From the NCBI RefSeq assembly GCF_016446285.1, contig NZ_CP054140.1, positions 3,028,001-3,092,000 on the forward strand: 64,000 nt of DNA, in the 5' to 3' direction. The stretch's first letter is position 1. Each line of letters starts with the position of its first letter. The translations under genes and the position numbers were made by a program. The DNA is from Desulfobulbus oligotrophicus. Lineage in GTDB: Bacteria; Desulfobacterota; Desulfobulbia; Desulfobulbales; Desulfobulbaceae. Of the stretch, positions 1 through 9,600 are shown piece by piece. The notes beneath the pieces were generated by a model. That model was not told the origin of the DNA. It made no database searches and saw nothing but the letters and a program-made list of their open reading frames with translations.

Positions 1-274
1 GGATGGCTGCCCCCAATGCCTGAGCACTGGCCTCTTTCCCCTGCCAACCGGACAACGGTTCCGGCAGCATGGCCTTCATGCGCTCACTTTTCTGCTGCCG
101 GACAAGCTGCGCCGCATAATCAAGGTTTGCGGCTGCTGCTGTATAATCACCGCTTGCATACTGTCGGGTTGCCTCTTTAATCGTGTCCAGTACATTATCC
201 TCCGAGCGCACCGGTAGCGCACCGAGACAGACGGCCAATGACAACACAAAAAAGAGGAGAGAGTACTGAGACAC
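1..274 (-). CDS. Secreted protein of unknown function (3' part cut by window edge)
   Basis: The reading frame is open from a GTG at 272-274 to the window edge and has no ATG. The GTG is preceded by an AGGGG ribosome-binding sequence. The protein starts with a signal peptide (hydrophobic stretch at about residues 5-20, ending near PVRSED). After it comes an acidic/alanine-rich helical segment with GDYTAAAANLDYAAQL and then PEPLSGWQG. Proteins of this general form, with a short TPR-like helix pair after a signal peptide, occur as uncharacterised periplasmic proteins in Deltaproteobacteria, but I cannot name the family. A well-formed sigma70-like promoter lies just upstream. The export prediction is firm; the function is unknown. 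Confidence 0.72.
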   Translation of the reverse strand, partial: MSQYSLLFFVLSLAVCLGALPVRSEDNVLDTIKEATRQYASGDYTAAAANLDYAAQLVRQQKSERMKAMLPEPLSGWQGKEASAQALGAAI

Positions 275-312
275 AGGAACCCCTGCAATGAATCGGAAAA
301 AAAGTCAGCTCT

Positions 313-341
313 CTGATACCAAGAGGCCTAAGAGGTGTCAA
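313..341 (-). promoter_or_regulatory. Sigma70-type promoter for the secreted protein gene
   Basis: On the minus strand a consensus -35 TTGACA (336-341) is followed after 17 bp by TATCAG (313-318). It lies about 40 bp upstream of the GTG start. The rest of the 275-574 gap contains the hairpin described next and no other gene that I can support. Confidence 0.6.
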
Positions 342-512
342 GTAAAGATCAGAAGGAGACCGTACGGTTCTTTCCTGATGGGAAAAACCTTGAAAATCTC
401 TGATCCTCACAAGATCTCCTGAAAGCCCGGCCCGGACATCCGGGTTGCATAACATCTTGTATCCACCCATTACTATGCTGACCATTTTTTCGCCATTGCG
501 CAGGCAACAGAT

Positions 513-537
513 CAGGGTATACTTTTCAGATACCCTG
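513..537 (+). promoter_or_regulatory. Hairpin in the leader of the CYTH gene
   Basis: CAGGGTAT (513-520) and ATACCCTG (530-537) form a perfect 8-bp stem with a 9-nt loop, ending 37 nt before the start codon at 575. There is no T-run on either strand, so it is not an intrinsic terminator. It may be a leader structure or an operator; its role is unknown. Confidence 0.3.
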
Positions 538-574
538 CCCTTCATCAACCAAACCACGTTTATCAAGAGGACGT

Positions 575-1051
575 ATGGCGCAAGAAATAGAACGTAAATT
601 TCTTCTTAAGAATGCACAGTGGCGGGGGCTGGCAGAGGGTGTTGTCTACCGTCAGGGATACCTCTGCGCAAGTCCTGAGCGAACAGTGCGGGTGCGCATT
701 GTCGGTGATCAGGGATACCTGACAGTCAAAGGAGCCACCCTTGGGATGGTGCGCAGTGAGTACGAGTACACCATCCCTCTCGCAGATGCCCGGGAGATGC
801 TCGATACCCTCTGCCCGCAACCGCAGATCGAAAAAAAACGCTACACCATCCCCTACCATGGCTGTATCTGGGAGGTTGACGAGTTTTCCGGCTTAAACCA
901 GGGCCTGGTTGTTGCTGAAATCGAACTGACAAGTGAAGACCAGCCCTTTGACCGCCCCGAGTGGATCGGCCGGGAGGTGACGGGAGAGATGCGGTACTAC
1001 AACGCCGCCCTCTGTATCACGCCGTACACCACCTGGAAACCAGAGTCCTGA
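575..1051 (+). CDS. CYTH-domain inorganic triphosphatase-like protein
   Basis: This is a 158-aa single-domain CYTH (triphosphate tunnel) protein. The diagnostic EIERKF signature is at residues 4-9. Alternating charged beta strands follow (VRVRIVGDQGYLTVKG, EYEYTIPL, WEVDEFSG, VVAEIELTSED), with the paired acidic and basic residues that line the tunnel. The length matches the short stand-alone bacterial type exemplified by the Nitrosomonas tripolyphosphatase, not E. coli YgiF with its extra CHAD domain. The likely reaction is metal-dependent hydrolysis of tripolyphosphate or a nucleoside triphosphate; the substrate cannot be read from sequence. The start has an AGAGGA ribosome-binding site. 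The gene converges on the slipin gene with a 22-bp gap. Confidence 0.88.
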   Translation: MAQEIERKFLLKNAQWRGLAEGVVYRQGYLCASPERTVRVRIVGDQGYLTVKGATLGMVRSEYEYTIPLADAREMLDTLCPQPQIEKKRYTIPYHGCIWEVDEFSGLNQGLVVAEIELTSEDQPFDRPEWIGREVTGEMRYYNAALCITPYTTWKPES

Positions 1052-1073
1052 AACCCGTCAAGCAGCACAGGTG

Positions 1074-1868
1074 CTAGGAAGAGATGTCGGCTGTTTTGGA
1101 TGCGACCTCACTGTTTTTCACACCCTGCAGGCTGTTGAGAAGGTCCATCGGAACCGGAAAGACCAGAGTCGAACTCTTGTCACCAGCCACCTGGGTCAGC
1201 GTTTGCAAATATCGCAGCTGCATGGATGCCGGTTCTTTGGACAGCATCTCAGCTGCCTCACGCAGGGTTTGTGCCGCCTGTTTCTCACCTTCGGCATGGA
1301 TGATTTTAGCGCGGCGTTCACGTTCGGCTTCAGCCTGCTGGGCAATGGCACGAATCATGCTTTCATTCAGATCAATGTGTTTGATCTCAACGTTGATCAC
1401 CTTGATTCCCCACGAGTCGGTCTGGGCATCAAGAATCTGCTGAACAGCAAAATTGAGCCGCTCCCGTTCACTCAACATCTCATCCAGCTCATGTTTGCCA
1501 AGAACCGCCCGCAGCGTTGTCTGCGCCAGTTGACTGGTGGCAACGAGAAAGTTCTCCACCTGAATAATTGCCTTTTCCGGGTCAATCACACGAAAGAAGA
1601 CAATGGCATTCACCTTCACAGAGACGTTGTCTTTAGAAATCACGTCCTGAGACGGTACATCCATGGTCACCACCCGCAGGTCCACTTTGACGATCTGCTG
1701 AAGACCGGGAATGACGATCACCAGCCCGGGCCCTTTTACCTTCCAGAAACGGCCCAGCAGAAAGATGACTCCCCGCTCGTACTCCCGCAAAATCTTGATC
1801 GATGCAAAGACAAGCACAACCAGTGCGATCAATAAAGGAGCAAGACTGAACTGCATATTGAATACCAT
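1074..1868 (-). CDS. Slipin (stomatin-like SPFH membrane protein)
   Basis: This 264-aa protein has one N-terminal transmembrane helix (about residues 8-23), then the SPFH/band-7 domain beginning [13 protein letters not shown] and containing the family pattern [13 protein letters not shown] long charged helix rich in [17 protein letters not shown] follows, through which slipins oligomerise. Slipins form membrane scaffolds and are substrates or regulators of the membrane protease encoded next to them. The ATG at 1868 has a GGAGGA site 7 nt upstream. The upstream neighbour, NfeD, ends 20 bp away, giving the classic NfeD-slipin operon. The molecular role in this organism is inferred from that pairing. 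Confidence 0.93.
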   Translation of the reverse strand: MVFNMQFSLAPLLIALVVLVFASIKILREYERGVIFLLGRFWKVKGPGLVIVIPGLQQIVKVDLRVVTMDVPSQDVISKDNVSVKVNAIVFFRVIDPEKAIIQVENFLVATSQLAQTTLRAVLGKHELDEMLSERERLNFAVQQILDAQTDSWGIKVINVEIKHIDLNESMIRAIAQQAEAERERRAKIIHAEGEKQAAQTLREAAEMLSKEPASMQLRYLQTLTQVAGDKSSTLVFPVPMDLLNSLQGVKNSEVASKTADISS

Positions 1869-1888
1869 ATAAAATCCTCCGGAACTGT

Positions 1889-3391
1889 TTAAGAATCGGT
1901 CACGGGTATCACCTCAACGGTCAACCCATCCAGGCGCACGACCCGCACCCTGGCACCCGGTGCAAGTGAATGCTCTGAACGGGCGAGCCAGCGTTCTCCA
2001 TGCACATATACCCACCACTGGCCGTTGTCCCCCTGCCCAACAACCGTGGCCAGGGATCCGACCATCCCTTCACGGCCGCTGACCACCGGCCTCTGGACGC
2101 TGCGAACAGCAAAGCCACCAATGGCAAGCAACACGGCAGCACTGACAATGGCCAGACCAACAATCAAAGTCAGTGGTATGCCAAAGCCCGGTGCCTCTGT
2201 GTCCATCAAAAACAGGCCGCCAACAATAAAGGCAATGCAACCGCCGATACCCAGTACACCAAAACTCGGCATAAAGACCTCGGCAACCATCATCGCGAAA
2301 CCGATACCCACCAGAAGCACGCCTGCCCAATTAACCGGCAACAGCTGAAAAGCGTACAGGGCCATCAGCAGACAGATGGCGCCTGCCACGCCGGGAACCC
2401 CGAATCCCGGTGAGGTGAACTCAAAGAACAGGCCATAGACGCCGATCATCATCAAAATCAGGGCCACCTGCGGATTCGTCATGACAGCAAGCACCTGGGT
2501 ACGCCAATCAGGATCAAACCGCTCAACTGTGGCCTGAGCAGTGCTCAGCACCTTCTTGTCCGGAGTTGTCCCGATCTCTTGCCCGTCAAGTTGCCGAAGC
2601 AGATCCGGCAGATCAACAGCAACATAGTCAATCACTTTCCGAGCCAGGGCTTCTTCTGCAGACAGACTGTCGGCCTCGCGCACTGCGGCCACGGCAAAGT
2701 CGACGTTACGGCCACGCAACTGTGCCAGGCTGCGGATATAGGCGGTGGCATCTTCAATCGATTTTGCAGCCATGGCATCGCCATCTGACTTGGGCATGGT
2801 TTTTCCATCTTCAGCAGACTGGTCGGTTGCAGACGGTGCCTTGCCACCGGGCTTTTTAATGATGGAGTCTGCCGGTTCCTGCGCTGGTTGTGGACTTGAA
2901 GGGTTGGGTGCGGCATCGGGCTTTTTCGGCTGCGGACCGCCGATGCCGATGGCCACCGGTGTGGCTGCTCCGATGTTGGTGGCCGGTGCCATGGCGGCAA
3001 TATGACTGGCATACAGGATATAGGTACCGGCACTGGCTGCACGTGCTCCCTTAGGTGCAACATACGTTGCAACAGGGATCGGCGAGGCAAGAATATCTTT
3101 GATAATGGTCCGCATTGAGGTATCAAGACCTCCCGGGGTATCCATTTCAAGCACCACCAGGACCGCCTGGGAATCGACTGCTCTCTTCAGGCCTCTGTGG
3201 ATATAATCAACCGTTGCCGGACCAATGGCCCCTTCAACCCGCAACACCATAACCGTATCTTGTGATGCGGCTGCCGGTCCGGGCAATGCACACAACAGCA
3301 CACTCAACACAGCTCCGACCACGTACCATAACCAGGTCCGGGCCCGGCTCTGTCGACAGCAACGCCCATCAGTAAAGGTCAAAACGCGCAT
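1889..3391 (-). CDS. Full-length NfeD membrane-bound serine protease (ClpP-class)
   Basis: This 500-aa protein has a signal peptide (residues about 20-43) and a ClpP/crotonase-type protease domain. [10 protein letters not shown] (81-90) and the nucleophile motif [10 protein letters not shown] put the candidate Ser at 120. By comparison with the archaeal 1510-N protease, Lys210 (AAKSIED) would be the partner. Four to five membrane helices follow (about 305-430), then a C-terminal OB fold (about 440-497). Between Ser120 and Lys210 lies a Pro/Lys-rich low-complexity insert of about 60 residues. It is the first gene of an operon with the slipin. Full-length NfeD proteases cut stomatin/slipin C-terminal tails; that activity is inferred here. 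Confidence 0.93.
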   Translation of the reverse strand: MRVLTFTDGRCCRQSRARTWLWYVVGAVLSVLLCALPGPAAASQDTVMVLRVEGAIGPATVDYIHRGLKRAVDSQAVLVVLEMDTPGGLDTSMRTIIKDILASPIPVATYVAPKGARAASAGTYILYASHIAAMAPATNIGAATPVAIGIGGPQPKKPDAAPNPSSPQPAQEPADSIIKKPGGKAPSATDQSAEDGKTMPKSDGDAMAAKSIEDATAYIRSLAQLRGRNVDFAVAAVREADSLSAEEALARKVIDYVAVDLPDLLRQLDGQEIGTTPDKKVLSTAQATVERFDPDWRTQVLAVMTNPQVALILMMIGVYGLFFEFTSPGFGVPGVAGAICLLMALYAFQLLPVNWAGVLLVGIGFAMMVAEVFMPSFGVLGIGGCIAFIVGGLFLMDTEAPGFGIPLTLIVGLAIVSAAVLLAIGGFAVRSVQRPVVSGREGMVGSLATVVGQGDNGQWWVYVHGERWLARSEHSLAPGARVRVVRLDGLTVEVIPVTDS

Positions 3392-3626
3392 AACGTTTAC
3401 CCCATAAGCCTTTTCTTACCTGGATTACCAGATTGGCCAAAAACTCGTCTGCAGTGGAAAAACTGCAGGAGCTCATCGTTTATGCCGCACTTAAACAGCC
3501 TGTGTATCGACTATAAATTAAACGGATGGAAAGTCAACGAGACACGGTCATTGCCACAGTCCCGGCAATGCTTCAGAGCACACCCATTTTTAACAAAATC
3601 CGGTAGCGTTCCTCCACCAGGTGAAA

Positions 3627-4979
3627 CTATCTGGTGGCGGGTTTACTCTTCCGGCCACTCCGCTCCCGGAACAGCAATCGAACCGGCACACTGTCCAAAC
3701 CCAGGCCGTCACGAAAATAGTTGGTTAAATACCGCTGGTACGAAAAATGGATACCCTTGGGAGCATTGGCCACCACAGCAAACAACGGCGGTGCAGTCCC
3801 CAGTTGGGCTGTATAGTAAAATTTGAGCCGACGACCACGGTACATGGGCGGTTGATGTCGCTCCACAGCCTCGGCCAGCAGGCGATTGAGAACAGCGGTG
3901 GGAAAACGTCGGTGAAATTGACGGTATACCTTGCCTATCTCCGGAAAAAGACGCCTGATGCCAAGACCGGTTAAGGCGGAAACCTTGAACACCGGGGCAA
4001 ATGGTACAAAGGTGACTGCACTGCGTACAGCCTCCAGCACCTGTTCCTGACGCCGCCTGTCGTTTTGGATCAGATCCCACTTGTTGATGAGAATAATCAG
4101 AGCTCGCCCCTGATCCTGAGTATAACCGATCACCTTGGTGTCCTGCTCGGTTACCCCTTCCTCCGCGTCAATAAGGACCAGGGCGACATCGCATCGCCCC
4201 AGAGCCTTCAGGGCCTTGAGCACGGAAAACTTCTCCAGCTTATCCGTAGTCTTGCCTTTACGGCGAATTCCGGCGGTATCGATCAACAGATAGGTGTAGG
4301 GATCTCTGGTCACCAGCGTATCAACCGCGTCACGGGTCGTGCCGGCAAGATCTGTAACCACCATCCGCTCCTGACCGATAATGGCGTTGATCATCGAGGA
4401 TTTGCCCACATTGGGCCGGCCGAGAAAAGCGAGCCGCATGGTCTCTGCCGGTAAGTGGTCTTTGACTTCTGACTGCTCCAGACAGGGTAAGACACCGGCC
4501 ATCAGCGTGTTCAGACCATACCCATGATCAGCGGAAAGCGCCCACAGAGGTTCAACGCCAAGTTCCCAGAAAGGCGTCAGTAACCCGGCCTCAATTTCTG
4601 GACTGTCTATCTTGTTGACAATGAAAAAGACATTTTTTTCGGTACGCCGCAGCAGGGCAACGATTTCAACGTCACTGGGCGTCAACCCTTCACGGCCGTC
4701 CATGAGAAAAAAGATGATGTCCGCCTCCTCAATAGCAAGCATGGCCTGATGGCGGATGTGATTGGTGATGGTATCATCCTCGTCATCGATACCACCGGTG
4801 TCGACCAGGATAAACGGGTGGTCCTCCCAGACAACCCTTGCATAGTGGCGGTCGCGTGTGACACCGGGCGTCGGATCGACCAGAGCGTCGCGCCGCCGGG
4901 AAAGCCGGTTGAACAGAGTGGACTTACCCACATTGGGCCGGCCGATAAGGGCAACCAGGGTGGCATCTTTCATCATCAT
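3627..4979 (-). CDS. der: Ribosome-assembly GTPase Der (EngA)
   Basis: This 450-aa protein has two tandem GTPase domains and a C-terminal KH-like domain, the architecture unique to Der. The first P-loop is GRPNVGKST (residues 13-21) with DTGG as switch G3 and NKID as G4. The second P-loop is GRPNVGKSS near residue 188 with DTAG and NKWD. The KH-like part ends with a basic tail (RSGRKSKPATR). Der is needed for maturation of the 50S subunit. The start overlaps the last 4 bp of the upstream kinase gene, so the three genes from 6908 down to 3627 look like one transcript. Confidence 0.97.
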   Translation of the reverse strand: MMMKDATLVALIGRPNVGKSTLFNRLSRRRDALVDPTPGVTRDRHYARVVWEDHPFILVDTGGIDDEDDTITNHIRHQAMLAIEEADIIFFLMDGREGLTPSDVEIVALLRRTEKNVFFIVNKIDSPEIEAGLLTPFWELGVEPLWALSADHGYGLNTLMAGVLPCLEQSEVKDHLPAETMRLAFLGRPNVGKSSMINAIIGQERMVVTDLAGTTRDAVDTLVTRDPYTYLLIDTAGIRRKGKTTDKLEKFSVLKALKALGRCDVALVLIDAEEGVTEQDTKVIGYTQDQGRALIILINKWDLIQNDRRRQEQVLEAVRSAVTFVPFAPVFKVSALTGLGIRRLFPEIGKVYRQFHRRFPTAVLNRLLAEAVERHQPPMYRGRRLKFYYTAQLGTAPPLFAVVANAPKGIHFSYQRYLTNYFRDGLGLDSVPVRLLFRERSGRKSKPATR

Positions 4980-6016
4980 AATCGTTTGCTAAGCTCCTGG
5001 TGACATTGACCGGCAAGAGAGTTCAGCACAACATAGCTTGCCGCCTCAGGTTTCGCAAGAAGGCGTCGCAATGAAAAGAGGGCGGGTTGTAAAAACTGGG
5101 TGAAGAACGGCTTCTGCCGGACCTGACTGAGAAAGGCAAAGGCACCGAGTATCTGAAGATTGCGCTGCAGTGCCAAAAAGACATATTCACGACGAAACTG
5201 CTGCGGATCGTAGACCATATAATCCCGGAGAACGTGAAGATAGACGTCAAGCAGATGTTCCTGCAGAGTTTCCGGCAACGCAGCATACGGGTCGAGCAGA
5301 AGGGAGGCGAGATCATAGGCCAGCGGACCCAGGCGACCTCCCTGAAAATCAATGAAGCGAATGTTCCCGCCGGTCAGCATGATGTTACGGCACTGAAAGT
5401 CCCGGTGAAGAAAGAAGCGGGCCGGCGCCTGAGCCGCCTGATCGGCAAGATGAGTGCATTCCATTGTCACAGCCTCATGATCATACTGCATGCCGAGAAA
5501 GTCAGTGCAGCAGGCCTGTAAAAAATACCCCGACTCCCGTTCCCGCATCAACCTTTGATCATAACAAGGTGTGTCCCAGCACCAGTCCGGGTCAAATCCC
5601 TCTGCACCGCATACCTGCATGTGCACCAGTTCGCGGATCACCGCCTCATAATACGGTAAGGCCGACTTCAGTCCCCTGGTTGTCACCACTTCAAACAGTC
5701 GCTGCCTGCCCAGATCTTCACAGCAGACCAAACCGCTGTCAGCATCAAAACCAAGGACCTTTGGCACTGGAACCATGGTCTGATGCAGGTGACGACCGAT
5801 TCGGTCAAAAGATCGGGCTTCAGCATGGCCGTGCCCGTCTCCTTCCGGTGGCAGAATTGCTATGACCGGTTGTTCTCCCGGCGCCTGCAACTGAAAAAAA
5901 CGACGCGAAGAACCATCCGGCACCAGGACTGTGACCTGAATCCCGGACGGCTGCGATACCATTGCCGACCATCCCAGTAGATGTGCGACTCGAGAAATAA
6001 GCTCTGCCCTATCCAT
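4976..6016 (-). CDS. Aminoglycoside-phosphotransferase-fold sugar kinase (AmgK-like)
   Basis: This 346-aa protein of the APH/choline kinase fold carries the catalytic loop FFLHRDFQCRNIML and the metal-binding IDFQ segment, followed by YDLASLLLDPY. That pattern is typical of the AmgK (N-acetylmuramate/N-acetylglucosamine 1-kinase) branch rather than antibiotic kinases. It sits between der and a sugar-1-phosphate nucleotidyltransferase and overlaps both (4 bp and 8 bp). The same kinase-nucleotidyltransferase order (AmgK-MurU) makes UDP-MurNAc in the Pseudomonas cell-wall recycling pathway. The sugar specificity here is inference; a kinase for another sugar is equally possible. Confidence 0.85.
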   Translation of the reverse strand: MDRAELISRVAHLLGWSAMVSQPSGIQVTVLVPDGSSRRFFQLQAPGEQPVIAILPPEGDGHGHAEARSFDRIGRHLHQTMVPVPKVLGFDADSGLVCCEDLGRQRLFEVVTTRGLKSALPYYEAVIRELVHMQVCGAEGFDPDWCWDTPCYDQRLMRERESGYFLQACCTDFLGMQYDHEAVTMECTHLADQAAQAPARFFLHRDFQCRNIMLTGGNIRFIDFQGGRLGPLAYDLASLLLDPYAALPETLQEHLLDVYLHVLRDYMVYDPQQFRREYVFLALQRNLQILGAFAFLSQVRQKPFFTQFLQPALFSLRRLLAKPEAASYVVLNSLAGQCHQELSKRL

Positions 6017-6908
6017 TGTTCAATCCCGCTTTTTCCGTTGGCTGCATGTCTGCTCCGTATCCGGTGACAATTGACTGTGTATGGATCGAGCCCGGCTTCA
6101 CCTCAGCGCCGTCCCAAACCACACAGCAGCTCAGCTGGGCCCGATCACCGATCGTTGCCCCGGAACCGATGCACCCCCAGCCCTGCAGTACAACCTGCGA
6201 GCCGATATGAGCAGCAGGATCGATCAGCCATGTACACTTCCCTTTTTCAGTCAGCAGTTCCGCGTGCAGTTGCAGATAATCTGCAGGCGTACCTATATCG
6301 CGCCACAGTGAACCGTCAACGCGACAGTAGCCGATCTGCCCTTCCCGGGCCAAGACACGGTAAAGATCGATGATATGAAAAAAGCCGTGATCAGGAATTT
6401 GGGCTATGGTTTTCGGCTCAACCACATGGATACCGGTAAAGGCAAGGCTGTCGGCACTGCTGCTCCCAAAGCCCGCGACACGGTCACCCTGTACATCCAC
6501 AGTATTGAAACGGGGACAGGCATGCAGGGCAAGGGTGATCTTATTTTTTGACAACAGATGATGTTGGTAGACCTGAGGCAGATCGACCTGATGGTACAGA
6601 TCTCCGTTCATCACCAAAATCGGCTCATCAGTCAACCGGGCCAATGCCCTGCGCAGGCTGCCACCGGTACCGAGGATCTCAGGTTCGAACTGATATAAAA
6701 CGCCGGGCCACGAACTCGCAACTGCCTCAATCTGGGCTGCCAGGTGATGGCTGTTGACCACTATCCGGTTACAGCCGCACTGCTGCAGCTGTGCCAGCAA
6801 CAGCTCCAGCAGCGGCCGGTTAAGGACCGGAAACAACGGTTTAGGTCGGATATCTGTATATGGCCGCAAACGGGTACCATACCCGGCGGCAAGAATGATC
6901 GCCTGCAT
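6009..6908 (-). CDS. Sugar-1-phosphate nucleotidyltransferase (MurU-like, with C-terminal hexapeptide repeats)
   Basis: The Rossmann-type nucleotidyltransferase domain starts with the signature ILAAGYGTRLRPYT and the Lys of RPKPLFPVLN, and contains MNGDLYHQVD, in which the Asp of the GD pair binds the metal. The protein is 299 aa, about 75 longer than Pseudomonas MurU. The extra C-terminal part (from about residue 230) has left-handed beta-helix style repeats (AHIGSQVVLQG, CIGSGATIGDRA). It is the first gene of the three-gene cluster and overlaps the kinase by 8 bp. It most likely activates the sugar phosphate made by that kinase to an NDP-sugar; which sugar and nucleotide is not visible. Confidence 0.88.
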   Translation of the reverse strand: MQAIILAAGYGTRLRPYTDIRPKPLFPVLNRPLLELLLAQLQQCGCNRIVVNSHHLAAQIEAVASSWPGVLYQFEPEILGTGGSLRRALARLTDEPILVMNGDLYHQVDLPQVYQHHLLSKNKITLALHACPRFNTVDVQGDRVAGFGSSSADSLAFTGIHVVEPKTIAQIPDHGFFHIIDLYRVLAREGQIGYCRVDGSLWRDIGTPADYLQLHAELLTEKGKCTWLIDPAAHIGSQVVLQGWGCIGSGATIGDRAQLSCCVVWDGAEVKPGSIHTQSIVTGYGADMQPTEKAGLNNG

Positions 6909-6923
6909 GTGGTGCGATTGGTC

Positions 6924-6952
6924 TTGACTTGTATCGGAATCTGCTCTAAAAA
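6924..6952 (+). promoter_or_regulatory. Candidate promoter for hisHF
   Basis: TTGACT (6924-6929), 17 bp, then TAAAAA (6947-6952), giving a leader of about 120 nt before the hisHF start at 7080. It lies in the divergent gap with the nucleotidyltransferase gene. The -35 is good and the -10 is weak. Confidence 0.4.
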
Positions 6953-7079
6953 AATCGTCTTCAGAGAATGGGCATACGGTCAGTTTTCGCTCGGCGCCAA
7001 TGCCCTGACAACAGCGTCAACAGATCTGACCTTGTACTGTTTCCCACTCCTCCTTGCAAGCCTCTGAGCAGGAAAAAAC

Positions 7080-8681
7080 ATGATTACTCTTCTCGATTAT
7101 GGTGCCGGCAATGTTCGTTCAGTCATCAATGCCATCGAACATCTCGGTGAAACTGTTTCCCTGGTAACCAACGCCGCCGATATTGAACAGGCTGAACGGC
7201 TGGTGTTTCCCGGTGTCGGCAACTTCGGCATGCTGATGCACAGCCTGCGGGAAAACGGCCTGCGTGAACCGCTGATCCGCTATCTGCACTCAGGCAAGCC
7301 ATTTTTCGGCATCTGTGTTGCTCTCCAGGCGCTTTTTGAATCGAGTGAAGAGGTTCCGGAAGAACCCGGGTTGGGCATCCTGCCCGGCCGGGTACAGCGT
7401 TTCACCTGTGATCTTGCCGTTCCACACATCGGCTGGAACGGGATTAAGGCGCAGCAGGGATCACCACTTTTCAAGGGGCTTCATGGCTACGAAAAGTTCT
7501 ACTTTATCCACTCCTTCCATGTTGTTCCAGCAACAACCGAAGCAATCCTGACCACAACCGACTATGGCTACGAATTTGTCAGCGCCATCCAGAAAGGGGC
7601 CATGGTTGCCACGCAGTTCCATCCTGAAAAAAGCGGCCGGGCAGGACTCAAGCTGCTGGAGAACTTCCTTGCCGGCACCCGGGAAACGGTCCACCTCACA
7701 GCCTGCCCGTCAACCACTGTCCTGGCCAAGCGGATCATTGCCTGTCTTGACGTTCGTGCGAATGATCAGGGCGACCTGGTGGTCACCAAAGGCGACCAGT
7801 ACGAGGTCCGTGAGCAGGGGGCTGTCCGTAACCTTGGCAAGCCTGTGGAGCTGGCCGGTGAATATTATCAGCAGGGGGCTGACGAGATCGCCTTTCTCAA
7901 CATTACCGCCTACCGTGATCTGCCGCTCAAAGACATGCCCATGTTCGAAGTGTTGCAGCAGACGTCCCAGCATGTTTTTGCGCCCCTGACCATCGGCGGC
8001 GGCATCCGTGACTTCACTGATCCGGACGGTCGCCTGTACAGCGCCCTGGAGATGGCATCCCAGTACTTCCGCGCCGGTGCTGATAAAATCTCCATAGGTT
8101 CAGACGCGGTACTAATCGTTGAGGATGTTCTCAGGACCGGTCACCCCACCGGTTTCAGCTCAATCGAGCAAATTTCCCGGGTGTATGGAAGCCAGGCTGT
8201 TGTTATCTCCATTGACCCGCGCCGAGTGTATGTCAACAGCCCGGATGCTGTTGCACATCAGGTGATTTCCACCCGATACCCCGGTCCGAACGGGGAACGA
8301 TTCTGCTGGTACGAGTGTACCATCAGGGGGGGCCGCGAAGGTCGTCCGGTGGATGCCGTCACCCTGGCTCAGGTCTGTGAACAGTTGGGTGCCGGAGAGA
8401 TCCTGCTCAACTGCATTGACAGAGACGGCACCAATGCAGGTTTCGACCTGGAGCTGATCAATGCCGTTTGTTCAGCAGTGACCATTCCGGTGATTGCCTC
8501 CAGTGGTGCCGGCAAGGTCGAACATTTTGGTGAGGTCTTCACCCAGACCGGTGCTGAGGCCGCCCTGGCCGCCGGTATATTCCACCGCAGGGAGGTGCCC
8601 ATCGGTGCGGTTAAAAAATATTTACAGGGTAAGGTGGAGATCAGGCCGGTTGATGATGTCGACCCGATAACAACTCCCTGA
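7080..8681 (+). CDS. hisHF: Bifunctional imidazole glycerol-phosphate synthase (HisH-HisF fusion, HIS7 type)
   Basis: This 533-aa protein makes imidazole glycerol phosphate and AICAR from PRFAR and glutamine (histidine step 5). Residues 1-205 are the class I glutamine amidotransferase (HisH) with nucleophile Cys79 ([12 protein letters not shown]), His181 and Glu183 (QFHPEKSG). From about 217 to the end is the HisF (beta-alpha)8 cyclase. Its first catalytic Asp is in [17 protein letters not shown] and its second in [16 protein letters not shown]. Most bacteria have separate hisH and hisF. The fusion, the cyclase insertion after CLDVR, and stretches such as [11 protein letters not shown] and [16 protein letters not shown] match the fungal/plant HIS7 form. 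No other his gene is in the window; it stands alone, divergent from the kinase cluster. Confidence 0.96.
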   Translation: MITLLDYGAGNVRSVINAIEHLGETVSLVTNAADIEQAERLVFPGVGNFGMLMHSLRENGLREPLIRYLHSGKPFFGICVALQALFESSEEVPEEPGLGILPGRVQRFTCDLAVPHIGWNGIKAQQGSPLFKGLHGYEKFYFIHSFHVVPATTEAILTTTDYGYEFVSAIQKGAMVATQFHPEKSGRAGLKLLENFLAGTRETVHLTACPSTTVLAKRIIACLDVRANDQGDLVVTKGDQYEVREQGAVRNLGKPVELAGEYYQQGADEIAFLNITAYRDLPLKDMPMFEVLQQTSQHVFAPLTIGGGIRDFTDPDGRLYSALEMASQYFRAGADKISIGSDAVLIVEDVLRTGHPTGFSSIEQISRVYGSQAVVISIDPRRVYVNSPDAVAHQVISTRYPGPNGERFCWYECTIRGGREGRPVDAVTLAQVCEQLGAGEILLNCIDRDGTNAGFDLELINAVCSAVTIPVIASSGAGKVEHFGEVFTQTGAEAALAAGIFHRREVPIGAVKKYLQGKVEIRPVDDVDPITTP

Positions 8682-8761
8682 AAGGGGGGCTGTTTGCTGG
8701 TGGCCGGGAACGAATTGGACGCTACCCACTGAACATGGCACGGTGCCGGGCAGAGGCTGCT

Positions 8762-8790
8762 TAAAAAAATACGGTCAACACAACAGACCG
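8762..8790 (-). terminator. Intrinsic terminator of trpBA
   Basis: On the minus strand CGGTC and GACCG (8786-8790 and 8772-8776) form a short stem with a 9-nt loop, followed by TATTTTTTT (8762-8770). It begins 15 bp past the trpA stop codon. The stem is short (5 bp) but the T-run is good. Confidence 0.55.
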
Positions 8791-8804
8791 GGCCTGCCCT
8801 GCTC

Positions 8805-9575
8805 TTATCCCAACAGGGCTGTGATAAAGGGCCCGACTGCAGCAACGCCCCGGCTATCCACCAGCTGAATGGTGGCAGTCCCGATCACCGCCATGTCCGC
8901 CTTACCGGTCAACAGCAGTATGTCCTGTTGACTGGTGATGCCGAAACCGACCGCCAGCGGCAGATCAGTGGCCTGCCGACATCTGTCCAGATACTGATCA
9001 AGCGTATCATCAAACATGGTCTGTCGTCCGGTCACGCCTCTTCTGGCCACGCAGTAAATAAAACCATCTCCACATCCGGCGACGGTCCGCATCCGGTCGT
9101 CACTGGAGGTCGGAGTAAAAAACTGGATGGCCGACAATCCCAAACGTTTACTGGTGCTCAGGTACGTTTTCCCTTCTTCCGGCGGCAAATCGGCAATAAT
9201 GGTTCCACGCAACCCTATGCTTTCCGTTCGGGCCAGAAAGGCGTCCTCACCGTACTTGAACATGATATTGTAGTACGTCATAAAGAGGAAGTGTACCCCG
9301 GGGAAAGCAGCCGCCATCTCCCGGGCGAACTGAAAGCACTGCTCCACAGTTATACCGCTGTCCAGACTATGCTGATTCGCCTTTAAAATGACCGGTCCAT
9401 CGGCGATGGGCTCGGAAAAGGGAATCTGCAGTTCAATGCAATCAACACCACTGGCCGCCATCTGCCCGATCACCTCACGGTTAACAGCCAGTGACGGGTA
9501 GCCAAGAACCAGATGGGTCATCAGCAAAATCCGCTTCTGTTGACGCCGTCTTTGTAAATCCTCCTGCAAACTCAT
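8805..9575 (-). CDS. trpA: Tryptophan synthase alpha chain
   Basis: TrpA cleaves indole-3-glycerol phosphate to indole and glyceraldehyde 3-phosphate and feeds indole to TrpB. The 256-aa length is normal for a TIM-barrel alpha chain. The catalytic Glu lies in [17 protein letters not shown] and the catalytic Asp in [12 protein letters not shown]. The start is the ATG at 9575, preceded by AGGAAGGGG. The frame is open further upstream, but that extension runs over the end of trpB and has no family similarity. trpB ends 25 bp upstream; the terminator follows. Confidence 0.95.
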   Translation of the reverse strand: MSLQEDLQRRRQQKRILLMTHLVLGYPSLAVNREVIGQMAASGVDCIELQIPFSEPIADGPVILKANQHSLDSGITVEQCFQFAREMAAAFPGVHFLFMTYYNIMFKYGEDAFLARTESIGLRGTIIADLPPEEGKTYLSTSKRLGLSAIQFFTPTSSDDRMRTVAGCGDGFIYCVARRGVTGRQTMFDDTLDQYLDRCRQATDLPLAVGFGITSQQDILLLTGKADMAVIGTATIQLVDSRGVAAVGPFITALLG

Positions 9576-9600
9576 ACCACAGCCCCTTCCTGTTCCGAAC

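Noticed and set aside
1071-1835. A 254-codon plus-strand frame opposite the slipin gene
   Set aside because: The opposite strand carries an unmistakable SPFH protein; the plus frame has biased composition and no family features.
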